Both the position numbers and the translations under genes were made by a program. DNA of 40,392 nucleotides from SHZI01 sp031395645 (GTDB lineage: Bacteria; Pseudomonadota; Gammaproteobacteria; Steroidobacterales; GCA-2729495): assembly GCA_031395645.1 (NCBI GenBank), contig JANNJM010000086.1, positions 1 through 40,392 on the forward strand. Reading direction: 5' to 3'. Each line of letters begins with the position of its first letter. Position 1 is the stretch's first letter. The notes under the pieces were generated by a model. That model was not told where the DNA came from and ran no database searches. It saw only the letters and a list, made by a program, of their open reading frames with translations. Positions 31,042 to 38,709 of the stretch are shown one piece after another.

Positions 31042-31455
31042 GCCAGTCCGTGACTCAGCATCTAGCGGTCGTCTGCGGGTCCCGCCTGCGGAGTGGAATG
31101 TGTGTGCCCACCGTAGGCCGAGGCCGGCGTCGGGGCCAGCGGCAAATCTCGTGACTTCGTAGAGATTCTCCGGGTCGCCATGCTGTCAGCAGAATCCGGT
31201 CTTACATAACGGAGTTAAAAAATGGTCCCTAAGACAAACCGGGATTGACCGGACCCTGGAAGGGGGGCAATGTTGGTCCGTAGTGGCTCGCAGCAACCCG
31301 GGGGGTGGCTGAATGGGCCAGAAAAACTATAACGCTTATATAACGACGTAAGGCCGGGGGACTTCGATGCGCAACCAAGCAGGCGTAACGCCATTCCCTC
31401 CAGGCCGGGATCACCCGCAAAGCCTGCCCTATTAACTACCTGGAGGATTACCTAA
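31042..31455. other. Gene-free leader region ahead of the secreted calcium-binding protein gene
   Basis: About 410 bases without a supportable gene. It contains TTACATAACGG at 31202-31212, two TATAACG copies 11 bases apart at 31328-31334 and 31339-31345, and a structured stretch at about 31400-31430 (GGCG-TAA-CGCC hairpin; CAGGC and GCCTG enclosing CGGG-ATCA-CCCG and then CAAA). GGAGG at 31442-31446 is the ribosome-binding site of the GTG at 31456. Confidence 0.5.
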
Positions 31456-32319
31456 GTGAAGAAAATACTTGCAATTGCACTGCTCGGCCTGGTGGCGGCT
31501 TCCGCCAATGCGGCCGGGAACTACAAGCTCGTGACCGTCAGGGCCTACAACCCGTTCTCACCGTTGGGTACCTCGATTCTCGTCGGTCCCATCCCCACGG
31601 CTGGTACAGCTGTCGTGGACGGCGCTGGCAACGTCAGCGCGACGGGCATCCAGCAGTCGTTCGTCAACGTCAATTCCACCTATAACTACACGGCCGGCGT
31701 CTGGTCGGCAGTCGTGGGTGGCACCTCGATTACGCACACCGAGACCTGCGTCGAGACTGCCGGCGTTCCCTGCTCGGGCACGCTGTCCGGACTCACCGGC
31801 ATCTGGAACAGCACGCAGCAGAGTGGCGGCTTGGTCACCAATGTCTGTTCGATCAGTACGTTCTTCCCTGCAGGTAACTGCGACGCCGTTTCCATCGCGG
31901 AAGTTGCTGGTGTCTCGATGACGATCATCGAACAGTCCGAGTTCGCCATTCCCGGCCTCGCCTCAGGCTTCATCTATGACTTCCTGGCCGATACCGACAA
32001 CGACGGGATCGTGGACACCAGCGACAACTGCCGGCTGACGGCCAACCCGCTCCAGCAGGACGCCAACGCTGATGGTTTCGGCAACATTTGCGATGCCGAC
32101 ATCAACAACAGCGGCACGGTCACCACGGCCGACTTCGGCCTGCTGCGCTCGGTGCTCGGTCAGTCTGCCGGCTTTAGCGCCACTGCTGCTGCATCCGACA
32201 TGAACAGCAGCGGTACGGTGACGACGGCCGACTTCGGCCTGCTGCGTGCCCGTCTCGGCACGGCGCCGGGACCGTCGGGTCTGGCTTGCGCGGGAACTCC
32301 GCCGTGCCCGGTTCCGTGA
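31456..32319 (+). CDS. Secreted protein with thrombospondin type 3 and dockerin-like calcium-binding repeats
   Basis: A 287-residue exported protein. A signal peptide (about 1-19, MKKILAIALLGLVAASANA) precedes a Ser/Thr/Gly-rich beta-type domain with paired Cys. Residues 179-213 carry TSP3-like DTDNDGIVDTSDNC and DANADGFGNICDAD motifs. Two dockerin-like loops follow (213-236 and 248-268), sharing the identical 13-residue segment SGTVTTADFGLLR. These loops bind calcium in known proteins. It starts with GTG behind GGAGG and ends before a strong terminator. It has no PEP-CTERM tail; the ending GPSGLACAGTPPCPVP is Cys/Pro-rich. Function unknown. Confidence 0.8.
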   Translation: MKKILAIALLGLVAASANAAGNYKLVTVRAYNPFSPLGTSILVGPIPTAGTAVVDGAGNVSATGIQQSFVNVNSTYNYTAGVWSAVVGGTSITHTETCVETAGVPCSGTLSGLTGIWNSTQQSGGLVTNVCSISTFFPAGNCDAVSIAEVAGVSMTIIEQSEFAIPGLASGFIYDFLADTDNDGIVDTSDNCRLTANPLQQDANADGFGNICDADINNSGTVTTADFGLLRSVLGQSAGFSATAAASDMNSSGTVTTADFGLLRARLGTAPGPSGLACAGTPPCPVP

Positions 32320-32347
32320 TCGCCCACGTTACTGTTTGAGTGCTACT

Positions 32348-32377
32348 GGGGACCCGCTTCGGCGGGTCCTCTTTTTT
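32348..32377 (+). terminator. Rho-independent terminator of the dockerin-like gene
   Basis: A GC-rich stem with arms around GGACCCGC and GCGGGTCC, a TTCG loop, and a run of six T at 32372-32377. It begins about 28 bases after the stop codon. Confidence 0.92.
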
Positions 32378-32441
32378 GGGTGACCAGGAGACCCGCGACT
32401 CTCAGCTAGAATCCACTGATGAACTCAAAGCTAGCGACCCG

Positions 32442-32804
32442 CTGGATCTTCGGGGTCTCGGCACGGAGCTTCGCGACGGTGATCCGGACGACCCCATCGG
32501 AGCCGTACTGGCCATCAGCGACATCCACGGCAACCGGGTCGACCTGCTGTCGGGCCTGCGTGGCCTGGACAGAACCGCCTTCGTCCGGTCGATCGAGGTT
32601 CCGCTCCAGGGCCGCGGGCTTCGCTTCGTCAGTCGCGAGGATTTCATAGCGATGAAACTCTTCGCCCACGGGCCACAGGACCTGTCTGATGCGCGGTATG
32701 CGCTCGAGGCAGCCCCCGAATCCCTCGACGTCGACTTGCTGGAGCGTCTCGCTGCCGGGTTCGGACCGGACACCGTGGCCGCATTGGCGAAGCTCAGGGC
32801 CTGA
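32442..32804 (+). pseudogene. Truncated nucleotidyltransferase (AbiEii-like) remnant
   Basis: The frame encodes ELRDGDPDDPIGAVLAI, then GNRVDLLSGLRGLDRTAFVRSIEV, GRGLRFVSREDFIAMKLFAHGPQDLSDARYAL, a C-terminal half typical of AbiEii-like or DUF6036-type NTases. The N-terminal GS...DxD catalytic part is absent: upstream the frame runs into the terminator of the preceding gene. No credible start or ribosome-binding site is present, so this is a 5'-deleted gene. Confidence 0.7.
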
Positions 32805-33026
32805 GCTGGCACGGCGTCGAAGCGGGTGCTTTCCGAGTTCGCGAGCGCTGGCTTACCGTGCCGGGGTCAGAGGTGAATCTGGGGATTTCCCGGACATTCG
32901 GGGTTACATAACGGGCTTATTGATACGGGGATGGACCGGCGCGGTGGGATCAGCTACAAGTTCAACGAGCCGGGTCTGCCTGACCTGGCCAGAGACGAAT
33001 CAATAACAATTACCGGGGGGCGCATC

Positions 33027-33671
33027 ATGAAGTACGTCTGGGGAGTCATCGGACTCTGCTTGCTGTCGTTGTCGGCGAATGCAGCGCTGGTCAGCCGCGC
33101 AGGCGGTCAGGCTTACTACGACAGTGTGCTGAACATCACCTGGGTTGCCGATGCGAATCTGGCCCAGACGTCGGCCTATGACGCGGATGGCCTGATGACC
33201 TGGGCCGACGCGCAGGGCTGGATTGGCTCACTGAACACTGCCAGCTACCTCGGCGTAAGTAACTGGCGCCTGCCGTTGAGCAACCTGCCCGATCCGAGCT
33301 GCTCCATCCAGTACAACCCGGGCCTGCCTGACCCGGCGTGGGGCTATGGCACGGGCTGCACCGGCAGCGAAATGGGGCACTTGTACAACGTGGACGGCAT
33401 CAAGACGACCACGCCCGCGCCGTTCGTAAACCTGCTGAGCAGTAACTACTGGTCCGGAACTGAATCCCTGCCCGCGATCACTGGTGCGTTCACTTTCACG
33501 TTCGACACCGGCAGTGGCGGCGTGCAAAACCCGATCGACAAATCCAATACCGTCCGGGCGTGGGCGGTGAGCCCCGGCGATCTGCTGGCGGTACCGGTGC
33601 CCGCGGCCGTCTGGCTGTTCGGCTCGGCGCTTGGGCTGATGGGTGTGATGCGCAGGAAGATCAGCGGCTAA
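33027..33671 (+). CDS. DUF1566/Lcl-type secreted protein with a VPLPA/PEP-CTERM-like sorting tail
   Basis: A 214-residue exported protein. Signal peptide about 1-19 (ending SLSANAA). The body has DUF1566 landmarks: NITWVADANLAQTSAYD, WADAQGWIGSLN, SNWRLPLSNLPDP and SNYWSGTE, and the closing AWAVSPGD. Residues 189-211 (VPVPAAVWLFGS, hydrophobic helix, MRRK) form the tripartite sorting signal recognised by exosortases. ATG 33027 follows a G-run that could act as ribosome-binding site. No exosortase gene lies in the window. The upstream DNA shares TTACATAACGG with the dockerin-like gene. Confidence 0.85.
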   Translation: MKYVWGVIGLCLLSLSANAALVSRAGGQAYYDSVLNITWVADANLAQTSAYDADGLMTWADAQGWIGSLNTASYLGVSNWRLPLSNLPDPSCSIQYNPGLPDPAWGYGTGCTGSEMGHLYNVDGIKTTTPAPFVNLLSSNYWSGTESLPAITGAFTFTFDTGSGGVQNPIDKSNTVRAWAVSPGDLLAVPVPAAVWLFGSALGLMGVMRRKISG

Positions 33672-33697
33672 AGTCCGATCATGCATACTTCCCGACG

Positions 33698-34171
33698 ATG
33701 AATGTCTTTACCGTCGGATACGAAGGTCTTGAGCTGGAGGGCTTTCTCCGGCAGCTGCGGCGCGCGGGCGTTCGGCTGCTCGTTGACGTTCGCGATCTGC
33801 CGCTGTCTCGCAAGCGCGGCTTTTCGAAGACGGCGCTCGCAGAGGCTCTCGGTGGGGCTGGGATGGCGTACCTGCACATCCGCAGCCTGGGTTGCCCGAA
33901 GGCGATCCGTGACCAGTATCGCGCGGACGGAGACTGGAAGGCCTACACCGCGGCGTTCCTCAAACACCTGCGGAAGCAATCCCAGGCCGTCCGCGAACTG
34001 GCAGACCTGTGTGAGAAGCACCCGGCGGCGCTGCTTTGCTATGAAGCCGATGCCGGGCTTTGCCATCGAACCTACGTGGCGCGTGCCGTCGCGGCCGTGT
34101 CGGCGGCCAGCGTGATGCATATCGGTGCCGCCGGCATCACCCCAGATCGAGCGATCCCTGCGGCTGCTTAG
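33698..34171 (+). CDS. DUF488 family protein
   Basis: A 157-residue cytoplasmic protein. Family motifs are present: FTVGYEGLELEGFLRQLRRAGVRLLVDVRDLPLSRKRGFSK at the N-terminus (conserved GYE and DVR), LHIRSLGCPKAIRDQY in the middle, and ALLCYEADAGLCHRTYVA with the conserved Cys/His near the C-terminus. DUF488 proteins have no settled function; the conserved Cys-His-Arg suggests an enzyme. ATG 33698 begins exactly at the domain. It overlaps the next gene tail to tail by 35 bases. Confidence 0.9.
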   Translation: MNVFTVGYEGLELEGFLRQLRRAGVRLLVDVRDLPLSRKRGFSKTALAEALGGAGMAYLHIRSLGCPKAIRDQYRADGDWKAYTAAFLKHLRKQSQAVRELADLCEKHPAALLCYEADAGLCHRTYVARAVAAVSAASVMHIGAAGITPDRAIPAAA

Positions 34172-34955
34172 GCGGATAGATCACGCTGACGATCAGCCAC
34201 TGATCCGGGAACCGGTGGATCGTTCCCAACAGGAATTGCAGATCACACGCAGGCAGCTCTATTCCGAACTTCTTGTGGAATGCGGATTGCCAGTTGTCGC
34301 CGTGCTTCTGCCTCACGTTCCAGTACAGGGCGCCGGCTTCCCAGTCGACGATCTTGAGGCGGTTCTCGTGGCCGACCGGATCGGTGGGCCCACGAAACCG
34401 GTAGTGGAAGTCGAATGGAAGCTTTCGAAGCGTGCGCAGTGCCGCCGCTTCCGGATCGGCAAAGAGATCTCCCTGCACTTGCTGCTGAATCAGCTTCTGG
34501 CGTTCCTCATTCGTCCACTCGGCTTGCCTGGCGGGCGTGATATCGAGTGCCAGGACACTGCCGGCCGGCACGAGTCCCACGGTCACGCCATGTTCCACTC
34601 GGGCCCTTTCCAGAGCCGTGAATGAATCGAAAGAGTGAATCAGTGCCAGTTGCGCGCGTCGCGCCGCCCAGGAATCCGTGGTCGGAATGGGGTCGCCCAG
34701 GCAGGAAATCGTGTCGGCGCGGATGCGATGGCTTTCCGGCCGATGATCATCCCGTGCCTTTTCGATGTCCGCCTCGATCCATTGCCACTTCTTGAACTGG
34801 CTCTGGTCATTCAGCAGCCGGAATGGCACGGGGTATAGCCGGAGCATTCGGCCGTCAGTCGTCATTCCCGCGACACAAGAGGTTTCGACGTTCCTGGCAC
34901 TGGGCGATGGATACGTCTTGCACAGGATCAGAATTCTGGTTCGCCGGAACGCCAC
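34137..34955 (-). CDS. Conserved protein of unknown function, convergent partner of DUF488
   Basis: A 272-residue protein with no signal peptide or membrane helix. It starts ILILCKTYPSPSARNVETSCVAGMT, then LYPVPFRLL, QFKKWQWIEADIEKARDDHRPESHRI, a middle acidic region, and ends FDFHYRFRG, LKIVDWEAGALYWN and GTIHRFPDQWLIVSVIYPPK. The density of aromatic and charged invariant-looking blocks points to a real, conserved protein; from memory, similar proteins sit beside DUF488 genes, but I cannot name a domain. The start is a GTG at 34955. It overlaps the DUF488 gene by 35 bases at the 3' ends. Confidence 0.8.
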   Translation of the reverse strand: MAFRRTRILILCKTYPSPSARNVETSCVAGMTTDGRMLRLYPVPFRLLNDQSQFKKWQWIEADIEKARDDHRPESHRIRADTISCLGDPIPTTDSWAARRAQLALIHSFDSFTALERARVEHGVTVGLVPAGSVLALDITPARQAEWTNEERQKLIQQQVQGDLFADPEAAALRTLRKLPFDFHYRFRGPTDPVGHENRLKIVDWEAGALYWNVRQKHGDNWQSAFHKKFGIELPACDLQFLLGTIHRFPDQWLIVSVIYPPKQPQGSLDLG

Positions 34956-35169
34956 GGACCCCCCACAGATGCGCAGTCAGTTACCAACGCCAGCGCCGAG
35001 AGTTTCGCGCTTGCCATGTCGTCCCTTTGCTCGTCGAACCCCGGCTACAGAGCGAGCTACGAGATTAGCTCAGGCGAGGTTGGAAGCCAGTGGACGAATC
35101 TGGCGAAAATCAGCGGAAATGCAGGGGCTTGACGCGTCTTTCGCGGAAAGACGTGGACGCCCCTGGAAG

Positions 35170-36036
35170 CTATTCAACGTTCTGCACCTGCTCCCGAACC
35201 TGCTCAATCAAAACCTTAATATCCACCGCATGCCGAGTAGTCTCCGCATCCGCCGATTTTGACCCCAGCGTATTCGCCTCGCGATTCAGTTCCTGAATAA
35301 GAAAGTCCAACCGTCTCCCCACCGGCGCTCCCGAATTCACGTTGTCGCGGAACTCGGCCAGGTGCGCCGTGAGCCGGTCCAGCTCCTCGCTGACATCCAG
35401 TTTCTGTGCGAGCAGCACGATCTCCAGCTCCAGTCGGGCGGGGTCGGCGGGCACGCCGAGAGCCGCAATGCGCTCGGCCATGCGCTCGCGGATCTTTGCG
35501 AGCACGGTGGGCAGTCGCCCCACCACGCCCGCCACGTGGGTCTCGATGTCGGCGAGGCGGCGCTCCAGCATGTCGTGAATACGCGCGCCCTCGCGGCCGC
35601 GTGCGCCGTTCAGGTCGGCGATCACGGCTTCAAAGGTCTGCATCACTATTGGAAACAAGGCCGTCGGATCCTGCTCTTCCTGTTCCAGAACCCCCGGCCA
35701 CCGCAACAGGTCCAGCGGGCTCACGGCTGACGGGTTCCTCAGTTCGTCGGCCACGGCGCCGACGTGACCGGCCAGCTGGCGGACAAGGGCCAGGTTGAGC
35801 CGACTCGCCGGCACACGCCCTTCGCCGGCGCGCAGGGTCAACGAGGCCTCCACGCGCCCGCGACCCAGCTGTGCAGTGGCCAGCTGGCGCAAGTCGGTTT
35901 CCAGCGGCCGGCAGAAGTCGGGCAGCTTCAGCTGCACTTCCAGGTAGCGGTGATTGATCGACCGCGCCTCCCACAGCAACTGGCCCTGCGGGGTGGCTAA
36001 CTCGGTCCGGGCAAAGCCCGTCATGCTCCGGATCAC
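35170..36036 (-). CDS. yicC: YicC/YloC family endoribonuclease
   Basis: A 288-residue protein of the YicC family, members of which cleave RNA (for example the small RNA RyhB in E. coli). Landmarks: IRSMTGFARTE at the N-terminus, WEARSINHRYLEVQLKLPD, RGRVEASLTL, and the C-terminal DVSEELDRLTAHLAEFR...PVGRRLDFLIQELNREANTLGSKS. The GTG at 36036 places IRSMTG directly after the start, as in homologues; a frame to 36108 adds unrelated residues. It is divergent from the PP2C-rph-rdgB run. Confidence 0.93.
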   Translation of the reverse strand: MIRSMTGFARTELATPQGQLLWEARSINHRYLEVQLKLPDFCRPLETDLRQLATAQLGRGRVEASLTLRAGEGRVPASRLNLALVRQLAGHVGAVADELRNPSAVSPLDLLRWPGVLEQEEQDPTALFPIVMQTFEAVIADLNGARGREGARIHDMLERRLADIETHVAGVVGRLPTVLAKIRERMAERIAALGVPADPARLELEIVLLAQKLDVSEELDRLTAHLAEFRDNVNSGAPVGRRLDFLIQELNREANTLGSKSADAETTRHAVDIKVLIEQVREQVQNVE

Positions 36037-36148
36037 GGAACTGCTCCTTCGGTCATGGCAAAAGCCGGATGTATCGGGCATTGTAGGTCCGCTTTTCGCC
36101 CGTACCACCCACCTTTTTTCGCTTTCAGCATTCCTGGTTGGAGTTCCC

Positions 36149-36976
36149 TTGCGCCTCGAGCACGCCGACTTAAGCCTGATTGGCGACCGCGAAGAGAATC
36201 AGGATCGCGTGCAGGTCCTGGTTGGCGAGCACGCCACCCTGCTCGTTGCCGTGGATGGCATGGGCGGCCACGCGGACGGCGCGAAGGCGGCCCAACTGGC
36301 GATTGAGACCGTGCGCGATGCCTTCAATCGCATCACCCACCCGGTGTTTGACCCCATCGGCTTCCTGCATCTCGCCATCGGCCGTGCGCACGTCAACCTC
36401 GTCACCCTGGGCGCCCGCCTTTCTCTCGAGTCCCGACCCCGGGCCACCTGTGCCATGTGCCTCGTACAGGATGACGCCACCTTTTTCGCGCACGTCGGCG
36501 ACAGCCGGATCTACCACCTGCGCAATGGCGCGGTGCGTGAGCGCACGCGCGACCATAGCCACGTTGAGCTACTCCTGCAGGAGGGCGTGATTACCGAAGA
36601 AGAGATCGCCGCGCACCCCATGCGCAATTTCGTCGAGTGTTGCCTGGGCGGCGACGCGTGGCTGCCCGGCATGACCATCACCCGCCAGAAACCGCTGGAG
36701 CCCGGCGACGTCTTGCTGGTGTGCACCGACGGCTTCTGGTCCGGGCTCGGCGACGAGCAGATTGCCAAACTCGCATCAGGGGATGAGGCACTCGCCGGTG
36801 CCTTGCGCCGCATGGCTGAGCAGGCGGTGCGGGCCTGCGGACCTTATAGTGACAACACCTCAGGCGCCGCGCTTCGCTACCTGGGCAAGGGCCCCAGCAC
36901 CGTTCGATCGGCCGGCCAATCCACGGTGAAGCACAAGGCCGCGGCCAAAGTCGTACCACCGGCTACCGCGCCATGA
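36149..36976 (+). CDS. PP2C family serine/threonine phosphatase
   Basis: A 275-residue Mn/Mg-dependent phosphatase. Motifs in order: DREENQDR near 13-20, AVDGMGGHADG near 34-44 (metal-binding Asp/Gly), HVGDSRIYHLR, TRDHSHVE, CTDGFW and SDNTS near the C-terminus. A TTG at 36149 is the likely start, because GGAG lies five bases upstream and the PP2C fold begins at once; a longer frame from 35954 runs antisense to yicC. Its stop overlaps the rph start (ATGA). No kinase gene is present, so its targets are unknown. Confidence 0.88.
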   Translation: MRLEHADLSLIGDREENQDRVQVLVGEHATLLVAVDGMGGHADGAKAAQLAIETVRDAFNRITHPVFDPIGFLHLAIGRAHVNLVTLGARLSLESRPRATCAMCLVQDDATFFAHVGDSRIYHLRNGAVRERTRDHSHVELLLQEGVITEEEIAAHPMRNFVECCLGGDAWLPGMTITRQKPLEPGDVLLVCTDGFWSGLGDEQIAKLASGDEALAGALRRMAEQAVRACGPYSDNTSGAALRYLGKGPSTVRSAGQSTVKHKAAAKVVPPATAP

Positions 36977-37746
36977 CGGCCCCCCCGGTGAATGGGCCCC
37001 CGGTTGTCGCGAGGCCCAGCGGCCGTGGCCCCGCGGAGCTGCGGAAAGTCAGTTTCGAAACCGCCTTCACGCGCCATGCCGAGGGCTCGGTGCTCGCCAG
37101 CTTCGGCGACACGCGCGTGCTGTGCACAGCCAGTGTGGAAACCGGGGTGCCGTCTTTTATGCGCAATTCCGGCCGCGGCTGGATCACGGCCGAGTACGGC
37201 ATGCTGCCGCGGGCGACCCACACCCGCACGCGTCGCGAATCGGCGCAGGGCAAGCAGACCGGGCGCACGCTGGAAATTCAGCGGCTGATTGGCCGCTCAC
37301 TGCGGGCCTCGGCCGACCTCGAGGCGCTCGGCGAGCGCACCATTACGCTGGACTGCGACGTGCTGCAGGCCGATGGCGGCACCCGGACGGCTGCGATTTC
37401 CGGCGCCTACGTGGCGCTCGTGCTGGCGGTTGCGGGCCTCGTCGGCAGGCGGGTGATCGCGTCGAGTCCGCTGCACGGGCAGGTGGCTGCCGTGTCCGTG
37501 GGCATCTACCGTGGCCAGCCGGTGCTGGATCTGGACTACGCCGAGGACAGCGCGGCCGAGACCGACATGAACGTGGTCATGAACGAAGCGGGCCAGTTCA
37601 TCGAGGTGCAGGGCACGGCGGAGGGTCATGCCTTTCGCCGTGACGAGCTCGACAACCTGCTCGACCTTGCCGCTACCGGCGTTCGCGGCATCATGCAGGC
37701 CCAGCTCGAGGCCGTCGCCGCCTTCGGCACACCGCACCGCTCCTGA
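36973..37746 (+). CDS. rph: Ribonuclease PH
   Basis: A 257-residue phosphorolytic 3'-5' exonuclease that trims tRNA 3' ends. Seen: GSVLASFGDTRVLCTAS, RGWITAEYGMLPRATHTR, RRESAQGKQTGRTLEIQRLIGRSLR with the phosphate-binding Arg, DCDVLQADGGTRTAAISG, and the metal-binding Asp pair in LDYAEDSAAETDMNVVM. Full length, so unlike the frameshifted rph of E. coli K-12 it should be active. It is translationally coupled to the PP2C gene and precedes rdgB by 7 bases. Confidence 0.96.
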   Translation: MTAPPVNGPPVVARPSGRGPAELRKVSFETAFTRHAEGSVLASFGDTRVLCTASVETGVPSFMRNSGRGWITAEYGMLPRATHTRTRRESAQGKQTGRTLEIQRLIGRSLRASADLEALGERTITLDCDVLQADGGTRTAAISGAYVALVLAVAGLVGRRVIASSPLHGQVAAVSVGIYRGQPVLDLDYAEDSAAETDMNVVMNEAGQFIEVQGTAEGHAFRRDELDNLLDLAATGVRGIMQAQLEAVAAFGTPHRS

Positions 37747-37753
37747 ACCAGCC

Positions 37754-38359
37754 ATGCCTGAGGTGGTGCTCGCCAGCAGCAACGCGGGCAAGGTCCGGGA
37801 ATTCCAGGCGCTGCTGGGCGCGGGGTGGGTGGTGCGACCCCAGTCGGAGTTTGGCTTGTTGCCGGTCGAGGAGACCGGTGCAACTTTTTTCGCCAACGCG
37901 CTGCTAAAGGCGCGCCACGCGGCGCGGAGCACCGGACTGCCGGCGCTCGCCGACGACTCGGGTCTGGAAGTCGATGCGCTTGGCGGTGGCCCTGGCGTCT
38001 GGTCGGCGCGCTACGCGGGCCCTGAGGCTGACGACGAGGCTAACAACGCGAAACTCCTGGCGGCCTTAAGCGGCATTCCCGACGTGCAGCGGACGGCCCG
38101 CTACCGCTGTGTCCTCGTCTGGATCCGCGGACCGGATGACGAGTCGCCGCTGACCGCCGAGGGCGTCTGGGAGGGCCGAATCCTGACGGCGCCCCGGGGC
38201 CGCGGCGGATTTGGCTATGACCCGCTGTTTCTGGACCCCGGAACCGGGCTGGCGGCGGCAGAAATGGACGAGGCCGCCAAGAACGCTCGCAGCCACCGCG
38301 GGAAGGCCATGGCGGCCCTGCGGGAACTCGTTCCAACCGACCGCGCTCCGCGGCTCTAG
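37754..38359 (+). CDS. rdgB: RdgB/HAM1 non-canonical purine NTP pyrophosphatase
   Basis: A 201-residue house-cleaning enzyme hydrolysing dITP, ITP and XTP. The substrate loop SSNAGKVREF is at 8-17, then ETGATFFANALLKAR, LADDSGLEVDALGG with the catalytic Asp, GPGVWSARYAG, and GRGGFGYDPLFLDP, ending with ARSHRGKAM. ATG 37754 is used; the longer frame from 37628 lies inside rph. Last gene of the run. Confidence 0.95.
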   Translation: MPEVVLASSNAGKVREFQALLGAGWVVRPQSEFGLLPVEETGATFFANALLKARHAARSTGLPALADDSGLEVDALGGGPGVWSARYAGPEADDEANNAKLLAALSGIPDVQRTARYRCVLVWIRGPDDESPLTAEGVWEGRILTAPRGRGGFGYDPLFLDPGTGLAAAEMDEAAKNARSHRGKAMAALRELVPTDRAPRL

Positions 38360-38709
38360 GCCACAGCTGCCGCGTGCCCGTTTGGTGGGGGGTTATGCAC
38401 AATGGTGGACGAAGACCAAGAATCATGCAGTTGCGTGATGTATATTAATCTGAATGCGTGGTTTGTCGTCCTATCCTAATGTTTCTAAAGAGATAACCCG
38501 TTTGGCTAAAACATGAGCAAAGGATGAAATGCCTCGCTGTGGCAGGAATTGAAGAGCGATTACCGTGGCTTCTCCACAGAGTTATCCACAGCTTCTGTGG
38601 ATATCCCGGTCAATCCTGCCCGGCTTGCGGCCCGCCAGCCTTGTAGCTATCCTTCCGCGCCCTTGAGGCTCTCCGCCTCTTTCGGCCGCGACTGCGAATG
38701 GTGATTTTT
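38360..38709. other. 350-base gene-free spacer between rdgB and rpmE, AT-rich, with DnaA boxes
   Basis: No gene is supported. The stretch 38430-38510 is clearly more AT-rich than its surroundings. DnaA-box-like sequences occur at 38393 and 38570-38604 (see that entry). The rpmE promoter must also lie here; I could not choose a convincing one. Confidence 0.6.
38393..38604. promoter_or_regulatory. Cluster of DnaA-box-like sequences
   Basis: TTATGCACA (38393-38401) and TTATCCACA (38582-38590) match the DnaA consensus TTATNCACA exactly. TTCTCCACA (38570-38578) and, on the other strand, ATATCCACA (38604-38596) differ at one position. The last two of the right-hand group form a perfect 9-base inverted repeat around CTT (TATCCACAG, 38583-38591 with 38595-38603). 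An AT-rich stretch lies between the outer boxes. Confidence 0.6.

Noticed and set aside
31350..31440. Calling a c-di-GMP-I (GEMM) riboswitch
   Set aside because: Only CGCAAAGCC agrees. The paired GGGCAAACC strand and the second helix with its tetraloop receptor are missing, so it is listed only as a possible structured leader.
38393..38604. Calling this the chromosomal origin
   Set aside because: DnaA boxes and AT-rich DNA are present, but no origin-linked genes flank them and there is no skew information in a 40 kb window.
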